A DNA stretch of 64,000 nucleotides from Vibrio sp. UCD-FRSSP16_30 (lineage in GTDB: Bacteria; Pseudomonadota; Gammaproteobacteria; Enterobacterales; Vibrionaceae): NCBI RefSeq assembly GCF_001676025.1, contig NZ_LZFW01000068.1, positions 20,397 through 84,396 of the forward strand, written 5' to 3'. The notes beneath the pieces are model-generated. The model searched no databases, was not told the DNA's origin, and saw only the letters and a list, made by a program, of their open reading frames with translations. Positions 18,722-28,251 of the stretch are shown here, one piece after another; position 1 is the stretch's first letter; the number at the start of each line of letters is the position of its first letter. The position numbers and the translations under genes were made by a program.

Positions 18722-18737
18722 TGTGATCTGGATCACA
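18722..18737. promoter_or_regulatory. CRP-binding site
   Basis: TGTGATCTGGATCACA is a perfect TGTGA-N6-TCACA dyad, 84 nt upstream of the symporter start and just beyond the operator, as expected for catabolite control. The rest of 18738-19220 has no gene. Confidence 0.85.
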
Positions 18738-19219
18738 CTTTTGGGAATGCACGCTCGATTGGTGTTTTTATTAATAAATTCAATAACTTACAAATAAAAT
18801 ATTCATTATCTATTCTGTGGTTGGCTAAATATGCGTCTTTTGTGCATATGCTTTAGTATTACTAAATGTAACCTTATAAACAGTAATTGATAATGACACG
18901 CCTAATAGGTTAGACCAGTTTGTAATGGTTTTGGTGGAATTTCCGATATTCCACTTTTAAGCGATGATTTTAATGGCAACAAAATCAACTTTTTATACCG
19001 ATCACAGTAATTAAATGTTCAGAAATAGCGCAGGAGAAAAATTGAGAACAAGGAGCAAGTCATAGATAAGTGATTATTCTACAATCAAAAATTTTAAGGT
19101 AGTTATTGAGTGTTTTAACCAGCTTGGCTGATCAGTTAGTTGCGGGGGTTGGTATAAATATTAGCGGAAGAATAAATGATAGATGAGTCGATTGGCATTG
19201 GAGTGAATGACAAAAACAA

Positions 19220-19241
19220 AAAAAGCGAGCCTAGGCTCGCT
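19220..19241 (-). terminator. Rho-independent terminator of the kdgF-kdgK-eda operon
   Basis: AGCGAGCCTAGGCTCGCT hairpin followed on the minus strand by a run of T interrupted by G, 22 bases after the eda stop. Confidence 0.85.
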
Positions 19242-19262
19242 TTATCAAAAGTTATGGGGCAA

Positions 19263-19886
19263 TTAGCTAACGTGAGCTACTGCATCACGAACTAGTTCAC
19301 CTAGTTCTTCCCACTTACCTTCGTCCATTAGTTTAGTTGGAACCATCCAAGTACCGCCACATGCAAGAACAGCAGGGATTGATAGGTACTCGTCAACGTT
19401 TGCAAGGCTAACACCGCCAGTAGGCATGAAGTTTACTGGGTAAACTGCAGTTAGTGCTTTAAGCATTGGAACGCCACCTGATGGTGCAGCAGGGAAGAAT
19501 TTAAGAGTACGAAGACCCATTTCCATTGCTTGCTCAACTAGGCTAGGGCTGTTTACGCCAGGAACGATAGCAACACCTTTATCGATACAGTATTGAACTG
19601 TACGAGGGTTGAAGCCAGGGCTTACGATGAAGTCAACACCAGCGTCGATAGATGCGTCAACTTGTTCGTTAGTCAGAACAGTACCAGAACCGATTAGCAT
19701 GTCTGGGAATTCTTTACGCATAACGCGGATAGCTTCAATTGCACATTCTGTACGTAGAGTAACTTCTGCACAAGGCATGCCGTTTTCAACAAGTGCACGA
19801 CCTAGTGGGATTGCATCTTCAACTTTGTTGATTGCAATTACAGGGATTACTTTAAGGCTTGCTAGTTTTTCGTTCAAAGTTGTCAT
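19263..19886 (-). CDS. eda: KDPG aldolase (2-dehydro-3-deoxy-phosphogluconate aldolase)
   Basis: Splits 2-keto-3-deoxy-6-phosphogluconate into pyruvate and glyceraldehyde-3-phosphate, the last step of alginate monomer use. 207 residues from ATG 19886 (MTTLNEKLASLKVIPVIAIN); the open frame extends upstream but the family starts here. The Schiff-base lysine is in TLKFFPAAPSGG and the catalytic Glu is in CAEVTLRT; GSGTVLT and the phosphate loop PTGGVS are present. It is the last gene of the kdgF-kdgK-eda operon, 45 nt after kdgK, with a strong terminator. Confidence 0.95.
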   Translation of the reverse strand: MTTLNEKLASLKVIPVIAINKVEDAIPLGRALVENGMPCAEVTLRTECAIEAIRVMRKEFPDMLIGSGTVLTNEQVDASIDAGVDFIVSPGFNPRTVQYCIDKGVAIVPGVNSPSLVEQAMEMGLRTLKFFPAAPSGGVPMLKALTAVYPVNFMPTGGVSLANVDEYLSIPAVLACGGTWMVPTKLMDEGKWEELGELVRDAVAHVS

Positions 19887-19931
19887 GGTTTTTCTCATCA
19901 AATTATGTGTGAGTCTGCGTGAGCAGGACAA

Positions 19932-20855
19932 TTATAAAGACAGATCAGGCATCGCTTCAGCAGGGATGATAGCACCAGAATACTGGATTACTGTACCTGC
20001 TACTGCGTGGCCACTTGCTGCTGATTCCAGAGCAGTACCGCCACATAGGCGTTTTGCTAGGAAACCGGCGCTGAAAGAATCGCCAGCTGCAGTTGTGTCT
20101 ACAATATTGTCAATTTGGTTAGCTGAAACGTAGTTTGCACTTTCGCCTTCAACTACTAAACATTCTTTACCGCCACGTTTGATAACAAGTTCTTTAACGC
20201 CAGCATTTGTTGTGCGTTCGATACATTGTTCAACGTGCTCGTCACCGTAAAGGTCTTGCTCATCGTCAAAAGTCAGAAGAGCAGTATCAGTGAAGCTTAA
20301 CATCTTCAGATACCACTTTTGAGCTTCAGCTTGGCTTTCCCATAGTTTTGGACGGTAGTTGTTGTCGAAGAATACTTTACCTTCAAAGTTCTCAAGGAAC
20401 TTGAATAATTCGTTACGACCGTTTTCAGTTAGGATAGCTAGCGTAATACCACTTAGGTAAACCGCATCGTAGCCACTTAACGTTTCAATCAGAGCTGCAG
20501 ATTCAGCTTGATCGAACATGAATTTTGCTGCTGCATCGTTGCGCCAGTAATGGAAGCTACGCTCACCAGTATTGTCAGTTTCGATGTAGTAAAGACCGGG
20601 TTGCTTATTCGAAAGACGTGCGATCAGGCTAGTATCGATATTTTCTGCTTGCCAGTTAGACAGCATATCAGCACTGAATGGGTCTTGGCCTAAAGCAGTA
20701 ATGTAGCTAGTTTTGATACCGTGCTTGTGAGTCAAACGAGACAAGTATAGAGCGGTATTTAGTGTATCTCCACCAAAGGCTTGCTTGAGAAGTTCGCCTT
20801 TTTGTTGAAGCTCTACCATACACTCGCCAATGATCGCGATATTTAATGATTTCAT
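19932..20855 (-). CDS. kdgK: 2-keto-3-deoxygluconate kinase
   Basis: Phosphorylates KDG with ATP to KDPG in the cytoplasm. 307 residues of the PfkB/ribokinase family: N-terminal IGECMVEL, substrate region GGDTLNTALYLSRL and the C-terminal PfkB signature TTAAGDSFSAGFLAKRL with the catalytic Asp and anion hole. The middle gene of the kdgF-kdgK-eda operon, 32 nt after kdgF with no terminator between. It joins the alginate route to Entner-Doudoroff chemistry. Confidence 0.93.
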   Translation of the reverse strand: MKSLNIAIIGECMVELQQKGELLKQAFGGDTLNTALYLSRLTHKHGIKTSYITALGQDPFSADMLSNWQAENIDTSLIARLSNKQPGLYYIETDNTGERSFHYWRNDAAAKFMFDQAESAALIETLSGYDAVYLSGITLAILTENGRNELFKFLENFEGKVFFDNNYRPKLWESQAEAQKWYLKMLSFTDTALLTFDDEQDLYGDEHVEQCIERTTNAGVKELVIKRGGKECLVVEGESANYVSANQIDNIVDTTAAGDSFSAGFLAKRLCGGTALESAASGHAVAGTVIQYSGAIIPAEAMPDLSL

Positions 20856-20887
20856 GTGTTTACCTAAGCTTATATGTACTTGAAAGA

Positions 20888-21223
20888 TTACTTTAGAAAA
20901 TCTTCACGTGCTGGAGAGAAAAGGTCCATAAGTTCACTTCCTTCTTCCAAAGCAATCGCACCGTGTACAAAGTGCTTAGGAGCGATGTATGCATCACCTG
21001 CAACAAGGATTTTCTTTTTGCCTTCGATTTCAGCTTCAAAACTACCACAAATTACGTAACCGATTTGGTCATGAATTTCATGCGCATGAGGATGACCGAT
21101 TGCACCTTTTTCAAAACGTACACGAACACCCATTAGCTCGTCAGTGTAGCCAATGATTTGACGACTTACACCGTCGCCTAAGTCTTCCCAAGGCTGCTCT
21201 TTAGAGATGAAAAATGAATTCAT
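20888..21223 (-). CDS. kdgF: KdgF-type cupin, conversion of unsaturated uronate to DEH
   Basis: Catalyses linearisation of the 4,5-unsaturated monouronate released by the lyases into the keto form used by the reductase. 111 residues from ATG 21223, with AAGGAA 7 nt upstream; a longer frame to 21256 lacks support. A single cupin barrel with the metal-ligand motif HPHAHEIHDQIGYVICG (His, His, Gln) and a second His in PKHFVHGA. First gene of the kdgF-kdgK-eda operon and divergent from the PL17 genes, sharing a regulatory region with them. Confidence 0.9.
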   Translation of the reverse strand: MNSFFISKEQPWEDLGDGVSRQIIGYTDELMGVRVRFEKGAIGHPHAHEIHDQIGYVICGSFEAEIEGKKKILVAGDAYIAPKHFVHGAIALEEGSELMDLFSPAREDFLK

Positions 21224-21304
21224 TATGCGGTTCCTTAATGCTTTGAGTTTTAGCAAACTAAAAAATGAACTTTAACTCTGGGTATAATAATGGATTATTT
21301 TCAA

Positions 21305-21345
21305 TTGTCATACAATAAGTTTATAGTTGTGTGACCTAGGTCAAT
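21305..21345. promoter_or_regulatory. Operator and CRP-like site between kdgF and the PL17 operon
   Basis: TTGTCATACAA at 21305-21315 is a full 11-bp palindromic operator 82 nt upstream of kdgF. TGTGACCTAGGTCAAT at 21330-21345 is a CRP-like dyad (TGTGA-N6-TCAAT). The order gene, operator, CRP site is the same as at the symporter (18700) and porin (33172) promoters. Confidence 0.65.
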
Positions 21346-21481
21346 TGTCAGTAATCTTGATGTTCTAAACTTTAGTTCGACAAATTTACCCTGCACTATA
21401 GCCAGAAAATAATCTTGTAAGCAATTGTTTGTGTGACTGCTTTCATTCTTTTTTGACCGTCGCATAGGATTATAGTTAGTA

Positions 21482-21492
21482 TTGTATTACTT
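21482..21492 (+). promoter_or_regulatory. Operator (imperfect) upstream of the PL17 operon
   Basis: TTGTATTACTT, left arm and centre identical to the TTGTATTACAA operator of the SDR gene, right arm degenerate. It is 45 nt upstream of the first PL17 gene. Confidence 0.5.
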
Positions 21493-21536
21493 TATCGGGA
21501 TTTTTATTATTCTCGCTATCTGAGGCATCAAGGCAA

Positions 21537-23693
21537 ATGACGACACAACCGATATTATTGACCACTGAAGAAATTATGCAACTTCGTAAGGAAGTTGGCC
21601 GTAACACCCTTATGGGAAAGGCAATCGCTAAAAATGTTGAAGTATTAGAAGCATTTATGAGCTTGCCACTGGATGTACCAGGGCACGGTGATGGCGGAAG
21701 CTACGAGCATAACCGTCATAAAGACAACTACACCTATATGAATATTGCGGGTCGTCTTTTCCTTATTACTCAAGAACAGAAATACGCAGACTTTGTTATC
21801 GAACTGCTTGAGTGGTATGCAGACAAATATTTAGAGCTTGGTTATCAAGTTCAGAAAAACACTAACCCGACAGGTCGTCTATTCCACCAGATCCTTAATG
21901 AACATGGCTGGCTACTCTTTACCAGTATTGCGTATTCTTGCGTTGCATCGGTGATGACAGAAGAGCAACGTCAACGTGTTATAGAGCGTGTGTTTGTTCC
22001 GATGATTGAAATGAGTACTGAAAAATACTCGCATCGTTTTGACCATATTCATAATCATGGTGTTTGGGCTGTTGCAGCTGTGGGTGCATGTGCAGTAGCG
22101 ATTGGTAAACCAGAATATCTGGAAATGGCGGTTTACGGTAAAAACCGTGAAGAATCAAGCGGTTTCCTAGATCAGGTATCTAATTTGTTTGCGCCTTCTG
22201 GCTATTATCTTGAGGGTCCATACTACTCACGCTTCACCATTCGTCCGCTAGTATTGTTGGCTGAAATCATTCATCGCCATATGCCAGAAGTGGATATTTA
22301 CAATTATAAAAATGGCGTGGTAGGTAATACTGTTCAAGCACTATTGGCTACGGCTTATCCAAATGGCGTGTTCCCTGCAATGAATGACGCTTCTCAAAGC
22401 ATGAGCATTGCCGATGCTGGCGTACAAGTTGCCGTAAGTATCTATGGCGCACATTACGCGTTAGATGACAACATTCTTGGAATGGCGAAGATTCAAGGTG
22501 GCGTATGGATGCACCCTTGTGGTCTTAAAGTTTCAGAGGCCTACGAACAAGCTTCTTTAGAGCGTGAAATTGGTCTTCCTTATTGGCCAAGTATGGAACT
22601 AAGCGAAGGTCCTGATGGCAATCAAGGCGCGCAAGGTTTTGTACGTATGCAAGACAAGAGTGGCGATGTTTCGCAATTGGTGATGAACTATGGCATGCAC
22701 GGAATGGGTCATGGTCACTTCGATACTTTAGGCATCACATTATTTAATCGTGGTCATGAAGTATTGCGTGAGTATGGTTTTGCTCGTTGGGTAAACGTTG
22801 AGCCAAAATTTGGCGGTCGTTACTTACCAGAAAACCCATCTTATGCCCGTCAAACCATTGCTCATAATAGCGTGACAGTGGATGAGACTTGTCAAAACTA
22901 CTTTAATGTAGAGCGTGCAGACTCTGTGCATGGATTGCCACATTTCTTCCAAGTTAATGATGAAAACATCAAGGGCATGAGCGCATTTGCTAATGACCAT
23001 TATGATGGTTTTGCTATGCAGCGCAGTGTTTTCTTGCTTAATCTTGATGAGCTAGAAGCGCCTCTATTAATCGATCTTTATCGTTTAGAAGGTGAGGGCG
23101 AGCATCAATATGATTACTCTCATCAATATAGCGGTCAGATCATTCGTACTAACTTTGAGTATGAATCGTATAAAGAATTACAAACAGTTGGTGATGACAA
23201 CGGTTATCAGCACCTATGGAAAGTGGCCGCTGGCAAGCAAAATGAAACGGCGTTGGTTAGCTGGTTGCAAGACAACAGTTATAATACTTGGTTAGGCACA
23301 AGCTCTAACAATAACGGTGAGATTATTTTCACTCGCTCTGGCGCAAATGATCCAAGCTTCAACTTACGTAGTGAGCCTGCGTTCATGCTACGCAGCAAAG
23401 GTGAATCAACCTTATTTGCTTCTGTGCTTGAAACTCATGGTTACTTTAATGAAGAATTTGAACAATCTGTAAATGCTCGTGGCAAAGTGTCGAATATTCG
23501 AGTAATAGGACACAATGACATTGGTTCTGCGGTCGAAATTACAACCGAACAGTCTACAGTGACTCTGTTAGTCTCTAATCGAAGTGACGTCACTGCTAGC
23601 ACGATGAATGAAATGACAATAAATGAACATACTTTTGCTTGGACAGGATACTATTCAGTGAAAGTACAAACTCAATCTCAGGAGATGATTTAA
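21537..23693 (+). CDS. PL17 oligoalginate lyase (first of two)
   Basis: Exolytic enzyme releasing unsaturated monouronate from oligoalginate by beta-elimination. 718 residues: an N-terminal alpha/alpha toroid (about 1-330) and a C-terminal heparinase II/III-like beta domain. The catalytic Asn-His pair appears as N173-H174 in HNHGVW, a Tyr in GYYLEGPYYSRF, and the second-domain His/Tyr region as HGHFDTLGITLFNRG ... EYGFARW. There is no signal peptide, so it works in the cytoplasm on oligomers brought in by the symporters. Its stop overlaps the next start by one base (TAATG), so both are in one operon. It is a diverged paralog of its neighbour. Confidence 0.92.
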   Translation: MTTQPILLTTEEIMQLRKEVGRNTLMGKAIAKNVEVLEAFMSLPLDVPGHGDGGSYEHNRHKDNYTYMNIAGRLFLITQEQKYADFVIELLEWYADKYLELGYQVQKNTNPTGRLFHQILNEHGWLLFTSIAYSCVASVMTEEQRQRVIERVFVPMIEMSTEKYSHRFDHIHNHGVWAVAAVGACAVAIGKPEYLEMAVYGKNREESSGFLDQVSNLFAPSGYYLEGPYYSRFTIRPLVLLAEIIHRHMPEVDIYNYKNGVVGNTVQALLATAYPNGVFPAMNDASQSMSIADAGVQVAVSIYGAHYALDDNILGMAKIQGGVWMHPCGLKVSEAYEQASLEREIGLPYWPSMELSEGPDGNQGAQGFVRMQDKSGDVSQLVMNYGMHGMGHGHFDTLGITLFNRGHEVLREYGFARWVNVEPKFGGRYLPENPSYARQTIAHNSVTVDETCQNYFNVERADSVHGLPHFFQVNDENIKGMSAFANDHYDGFAMQRSVFLLNLDELEAPLLIDLYRLEGEGEHQYDYSHQYSGQIIRTNFEYESYKELQTVGDDNGYQHLWKVAAGKQNETALVSWLQDNSYNTWLGTSSNNNGEIIFTRSGANDPSFNLRSEPAFMLRSKGESTLFASVLETHGYFNEEFEQSVNARGKVSNIRVIGHNDIGSAVEITTEQSTVTLLVSNRSDVTASTMNEMTINEHTFAWTGYYSVKVQTQSQEMI

Positions 23694-25831
23694 TGAGCTA
23701 CCAACCATTGCTGCTTAATTTCGAAGAAGCAGCTGAACTTCGTAAAGAACTGGGCAAGGATAGCCTACTAGGTAAAGCACTAACTCGCGATATTAAGCAA
23801 GCTGATGCTTACATCACAGAAGTAGGTATCGAAGTACCAGGTCACGGCGAAGGTGGTGGCTACGAGCACAACCGTCATAAGCAAAACTATATCCACATGG
23901 ATATTGCGGGTCGTTTGTTCTTGATCACTGAAGAAGAAAAGTACCGTGACTATATTGTTGAGATGCTAACTGCTTACGCAAAAGTGTACCCAACACTGGA
24001 AAGCAACGTCAGTAAAGATACTAACCCTCCGGGTAAAATCTTCCACCAAACGCTAAATGAGAACATGTGGATGCTGTACGCGTCTTGTGCTTATTCTTGT
24101 GTTTTCCACACGCTTTCTGATGAGCAAAAAACATTAATTGAAAACGATCTGTTTAAACTAATGATCGACTTGTTTGTTGTGACTTACGGTCATGACTTTG
24201 ACATCGTTCATAACCATGGTTTGTGGGCTGTAGCAGCTGTTGGTATCTGTGGTTACGCGATCAACGATCAAGAATCAGTAGATAAAGCCATGTTTGGCCT
24301 TAAACTGGACAAAGTGAGCGGCGGTTTCCTAGCTCAGCTTGACCAATTGTTCTCGCCAGATGGCTATTACATGGAAGGTCCTTACTACCACCGTTTCTCA
24401 CTACGTCCAATTTACTTGTTCGCAGAAGCCATTGAGCGTCGCCAACCAGAAATCGGCATTTACGAGTTCAACGATTCAGTGATTAAGACAACCTCTTACG
24501 CGGTATTTAAAACAGCGTTCCCAGACGGTTCTCTACCAGCTTGTAATGATTCATCAAAAACGATTTCTATCAATGATGAAGGCGTTGTAATGGCAACAAG
24601 TGTTTGTTTCCAACGTTACGAACAAGCAGAAACATTGCTTGCGATGGCAAACCATCAGCAAAACGTTTGGGTACACAGTTCAGGTCTGACTCTGTCTAAC
24701 GCTGTAGAAGCAGCCGATGAAATCAAACCATTTAACTGGGGTAGCTTGTACATCACAGATGGCCCTAAAGGCGAAAAAGGCGGCTTAGGCATCCTTCGTC
24801 ACCGTGACGCGCAAGATGATGACACTATGGCGCTAATCTGGTTTGGTCAGCACGGTTCTGATCATCAGTATCACTCTGCCTTGGATCACGGTCATTATGA
24901 CGGTCTTCACCTAAGCGTATTTAACCGCGGTCTAGAAGTGCTACATGACTACGGTTACGGTCGCTGGGTAAACGTTGAGCCTAAATTTGGCGGTCGTTAC
25001 ATCCCAGAAAACAAATCTTACTGTAAACAAACTGTTGCTCATAACACAGTCACCGTTGATCAGAAAACGCAGAACAACTTCAACACAGCGCTTGCTGAGT
25101 CTAAGTTTGGTGAGAAGCAATTCTTCAACACTGATAATGCTAAGCTTCAAGGCATGAGTGGCCGTATCTCTGGTTACTACGAAGGTGTTGATATGCAACG
25201 TAGTATTCTACTTGCTGACATCGAAGAATTCGAAAAACCACTAGTGATTGATGTTTACCGTATTCAGTCAGAAGCTGAGCACCAGTACGACTTGCCAGTG
25301 CATTACACAGGCCAAATCATCCGTACTGATTTTGAATACCAAACGCAAGCAACACTGAAACCTGTTGGCGAGTCTGACGGTTACCAACACCTATGGAACT
25401 TAGGTTCAGGTAAAGTTGAAGGCAGCTCTCTAGTCAGCTGGTTGGCAAATAACAGCTACTACTCGTTAGTAACCAGTGCAACTGCTGATAGTGAAGTTAT
25501 CTTTGCTCGCCTTGGCGCGAACGACCATGACTTTAACCTACGTAGCGAACCTGCGATGATCATGCGCCAATCTGGCAAGAATCACGTATTTGCATCGGTA
25601 CTAGAAACTCACGGTTACTTTAACGAAGAGTTTGAGCAATCTGTGAATGCTCGTGGTCTAGTTGAATCTGTAACCGTTGCCGAAAACAACGAAGTAGGCA
25701 CAGTAGTTTGCATTAAAACAACATCAGGTAATACATACCATTTCGGTATCTCTAACCTTGATGAAGAAGCACAAAAAGGCGAGCACACAGTAGGTGAGTT
25801 CACTTGGACTGGTTCTTTTGCTCAAATCTAA
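23693..25831 (+). CDS. PL17 oligoalginate lyase (second of two)
   Basis: 712 residues from ATG 23693 (AGGAG upstream), same two-domain architecture as the gene before it: catalytic N174-H175 in HNHGLW, GYYMEGPYYHRF, and DHGHYDGLHLSVFNRG followed by DYGYGRW. The two copies are nearly identical in places (ETHGYFNEEFEQSVNARG in both) and diverged elsewhere, which suggests duplication followed by specialisation, perhaps for M- versus G-terminated oligomers (inference). No signal peptide, cytoplasmic. Codons look more biased than in the first copy, hinting at higher expression. A strong terminator follows. Confidence 0.92.
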   Translation: MSYQPLLLNFEEAAELRKELGKDSLLGKALTRDIKQADAYITEVGIEVPGHGEGGGYEHNRHKQNYIHMDIAGRLFLITEEEKYRDYIVEMLTAYAKVYPTLESNVSKDTNPPGKIFHQTLNENMWMLYASCAYSCVFHTLSDEQKTLIENDLFKLMIDLFVVTYGHDFDIVHNHGLWAVAAVGICGYAINDQESVDKAMFGLKLDKVSGGFLAQLDQLFSPDGYYMEGPYYHRFSLRPIYLFAEAIERRQPEIGIYEFNDSVIKTTSYAVFKTAFPDGSLPACNDSSKTISINDEGVVMATSVCFQRYEQAETLLAMANHQQNVWVHSSGLTLSNAVEAADEIKPFNWGSLYITDGPKGEKGGLGILRHRDAQDDDTMALIWFGQHGSDHQYHSALDHGHYDGLHLSVFNRGLEVLHDYGYGRWVNVEPKFGGRYIPENKSYCKQTVAHNTVTVDQKTQNNFNTALAESKFGEKQFFNTDNAKLQGMSGRISGYYEGVDMQRSILLADIEEFEKPLVIDVYRIQSEAEHQYDLPVHYTGQIIRTDFEYQTQATLKPVGESDGYQHLWNLGSGKVEGSSLVSWLANNSYYSLVTSATADSEVIFARLGANDHDFNLRSEPAMIMRQSGKNHVFASVLETHGYFNEEFEQSVNARGLVESVTVAENNEVGTVVCIKTTSGNTYHFGISNLDEEAQKGEHTVGEFTWTGSFAQI

Positions 25832-25890
25832 TCTGAGTAGTAAGGTATTAGGCGAGAACAGTTGATTCAATTCTGATGCTTTAACCACAA

Positions 25891-25928
25891 AAAACGGATG
25901 TTAGGTTTACCTAACATCCGTTTTTTTA
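25891..25928 (+). terminator. Rho-independent terminator of the PL17 operon
   Basis: AAAACGGATGTTAGG pairs perfectly with CCTAACATCCGTTTT around TTTA, then TTT. About 60 bases after the stop codon. Confidence 0.9.
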
Positions 25929-26051
25929 TGTTTTTTTAATGAGTTTACATTACTGCTTAATATATTTTGTTGCATATCAATCTTGCAATTACTGTAAATA
26001 AAGCATGGGTAAGTTTAAAGGATAAGCTAAACCTTAAGCCAAAGTTTGATA

Positions 26052-27410
26052 TTAGTCGTACATCAATTTCTTTGCTTTTTCGGCATTAAATTCTCTGAGT
26101 GATTTTCTGGCTAAATGTCTAAATGGAATTGCTTTAACGATTTCCTCTATTGGCTGTATCGCAAAGGCCCAAAAGACAGAACCACCAAGGCTCATAATAA
26201 TCAAGGCACACAGTGGAATGGAAATCAGCCATTGGCCTGTAAAATTGATTTTAAATACAGCCGATGTTTTGCCTAACGCTCGTAATACATGACCGTGAAC
26301 CGTGTTGTATCCACGTACAATGGGCAAGAAGATGTACAGCGGTGCAATAGTGGCAAGAGCGACATAGGTTTCAGAATCTAGGTTTGGATAAACGTGGGCA
26401 ATAACAAAGCTTAATCCGACAAAGAAAATGGAGCAGATCACTGAAATGCCTACCGCGATTTTAATGCTGGTATTGACGTCTTCAACCAAGGTATCCATTT
26501 TGTTTGAACCAATGGCTTGGCTTATGGAAATAGCGGATGAAAGGGCCCACGCAGTGATGAATTGTGTGCCTGAGCGTATCCAAGGCATGATCAGCGTGAT
26601 AGCTACATAAGCATTCATATTCAGCTGCGAATAAAGCAGTTGATAGACGGTTGCACCAATGGACAAAATGGTCATGTTGGCTGCAATAGGAAATACTTCA
26701 ATGAAGTGGTTTTTAATGCTTAGTGCTAAACCGTTAAGGTGTTTTTTAAAAGGCAGTTCAATATCATCAGAATAATGAATACACAGCAGTAAATAGATCA
26801 TTCTGATGACGATGGCGATCAAAGTACCGGTAGCGGCCCCTTTTAATCCCATCCCTTCAAATCCAGCAAAGCCATAAATGAGAAAATACGAAACAATCGC
26901 ATTGATAGGCATCTCAATCAGATAGCCTTTAAATGGTGTTTTTGTTCGACCTAAGCTGTTAAATAAAGAAATAATGACTTGGGTAATGGCATTGAACAAT
27001 ACTAAGTATTGAGAAACAGATAAGTAGTGGTTTACTTCAGCATAAAGAGAAGGGTCGCTAGTAAGGGCATTAATGAGCTGATGATTAAACACTTGTAATA
27101 AAACAAGAAAAATCACTGCTACGCTAAAGTTGATACTCATACCGGCCCAAAAGCCTTTGGCTAAAGAGGCTTTAACACCTGAACCTACCGCGCGACTGAG
27201 AACCAGTTGCGTCCCGTTGGCTAAGGCCATTTGAATGCCAATAATAAAAGCAACAATGGTACTTGCGATGCCCATGGCGGCTAAAGATACTTCACCAAGA
27301 GGGGAGACCTGGAAAGTATCGATCATTAGCATCGATTGCATTAACAGTGCGTTTAACGCCAGTGGCCAGGCGATAGAAATATTCTTTTTTATGTAGGATT
27401 GGTCAGCCAC
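26052..27410 (-). CDS. MATE-family efflux transporter
   Basis: 452 residues and twelve membrane helices, inner membrane. The N-terminal PLALNALLMQSMLMIDTFQVSPLG and the repeat GTQLVLSRAVGSG are typical of MATE cation/drug antiporters. It lies within the alginate locus between the PL17 operon and a GntR gene, on the GntR strand. MATE genes occur beside sugar-acid genes in several vibrios, but a role in alginate use is not shown by the sequence. Confidence 0.85.
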   Translation of the reverse strand: MADQSYIKKNISIAWPLALNALLMQSMLMIDTFQVSPLGEVSLAAMGIASTIVAFIIGIQMALANGTQLVLSRAVGSGVKASLAKGFWAGMSINFSVAVIFLVLLQVFNHQLINALTSDPSLYAEVNHYLSVSQYLVLFNAITQVIISLFNSLGRTKTPFKGYLIEMPINAIVSYFLIYGFAGFEGMGLKGAATGTLIAIVIRMIYLLLCIHYSDDIELPFKKHLNGLALSIKNHFIEVFPIAANMTILSIGATVYQLLYSQLNMNAYVAITLIMPWIRSGTQFITAWALSSAISISQAIGSNKMDTLVEDVNTSIKIAVGISVICSIFFVGLSFVIAHVYPNLDSETYVALATIAPLYIFLPIVRGYNTVHGHVLRALGKTSAVFKINFTGQWLISIPLCALIIMSLGGSVFWAFAIQPIEEIVKAIPFRHLARKSLREFNAEKAKKLMYD

Positions 27411-27440
27411 GAGATTACCTTTGTTGATTCATGATGAATA

Positions 27441-27475
27441 AAATTTATCGGGCAGCAGTCAGCCCGGATAAATTT
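27441..27475 (-). terminator. Hairpin between GntR and MATE genes, possible terminator
   Basis: AAATTTATC-GGGC pairs with GCCC-(G)-GATAAATTT with a single bulge. There is no long T-run beyond the stem itself, so it may attenuate rather than end transcription from the GntR gene into the MATE gene. Confidence 0.5.
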
Positions 27476-27540
27476 ACCATCAGAATAATGCCACTGAGTG
27501 GGCAGATAATCAATAAATGAAACGCTATTTTAATTTTATT

Positions 27541-28251
27541 TTAGGATACTTTAGCTAGCTTTTGATTGTCGTCATTAAGCAGATTTAATGAGGCTATGCG
27601 CGCGTTTTCAGCATTGCCTGACATGATGCCATCATAAATTGCTTTATGTTCTGCTAGGCAAAAACGACCGCCAATTGCAGAATAATCAATGTATTCTTTA
27701 AACATAGTAGAAAGAATATTACTGAACGGCAGGTAAAACTGATTGCCAGTAGCTAAGAAAATAGTACGGTGAAACAGGAGATCATTGATACTCCAATTTT
27801 CGTAATCAAATTCGTTGGCTGCAACAGTCATGCGCTGGAAATACTTAGAAAGATCTTTACGTTGTTCAACCGTTGCGTTGGTGGCAGCGAGTGCACAAGC
27901 AGCAGGTTCAATCGCTTTACGAAGACCTAAAAACTGAGATAAAAACGGTTTAATATCTTCTAAATCTTGAATCCAGTCCAGAAATTGAGGGTCTAAAAAG
28001 TGCCATTCTTTACGAGAACAAATTCGAGTGCCGACTTTTGGTTTGGATTGAATAAGTCCTTTAGCAGAAAGTAATTTTGTTGATTCTCTGAGCGCTGTAC
28101 GACTGACCCCAAATGCTTCACACAACTCAGTTTCGCATGGGATTTTTTGATTTTCTTTAAGTTCACCAGACAAAATCTTACGAGCAATTTGCCTAGCAAC
28201 TTGGACATGAATTCGACGGTCTGAATTTTCTACTAACGTGAAAAACGACAT
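27541..28251 (-). CDS. GntR-family regulator, FadR/FCD subgroup (copy 1)
   Basis: 236 residues from ATG 28251, with AGGTGG 6 nt upstream. The N-terminal winged helix has HVQVARQIARKILSGELKEN and TELCEAFGVSRTALRESTKL; the C-terminal FCD effector domain (about 95-230) has the metal-ligand histidines in LLFHRTIF and EHKAIYDGI. FCD-type GntR proteins bind TNGTNNNACNA-like palindromes, which fits the TTGTANTACAA sites of this locus. It probably represses alginate genes until KDG, DEH or a related acid binds. A paralog is divergently encoded at 28850. Confidence 0.9.
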   Translation of the reverse strand: MSFFTLVENSDRRIHVQVARQIARKILSGELKENQKIPCETELCEAFGVSRTALRESTKLLSAKGLIQSKPKVGTRICSRKEWHFLDPQFLDWIQDLEDIKPFLSQFLGLRKAIEPAACALAATNATVEQRKDLSKYFQRMTVAANEFDYENWSINDLLFHRTIFLATGNQFYLPFSNILSTMFKEYIDYSAIGGRFCLAEHKAIYDGIMSGNAENARIASLNLLNDDNQKLAKVS

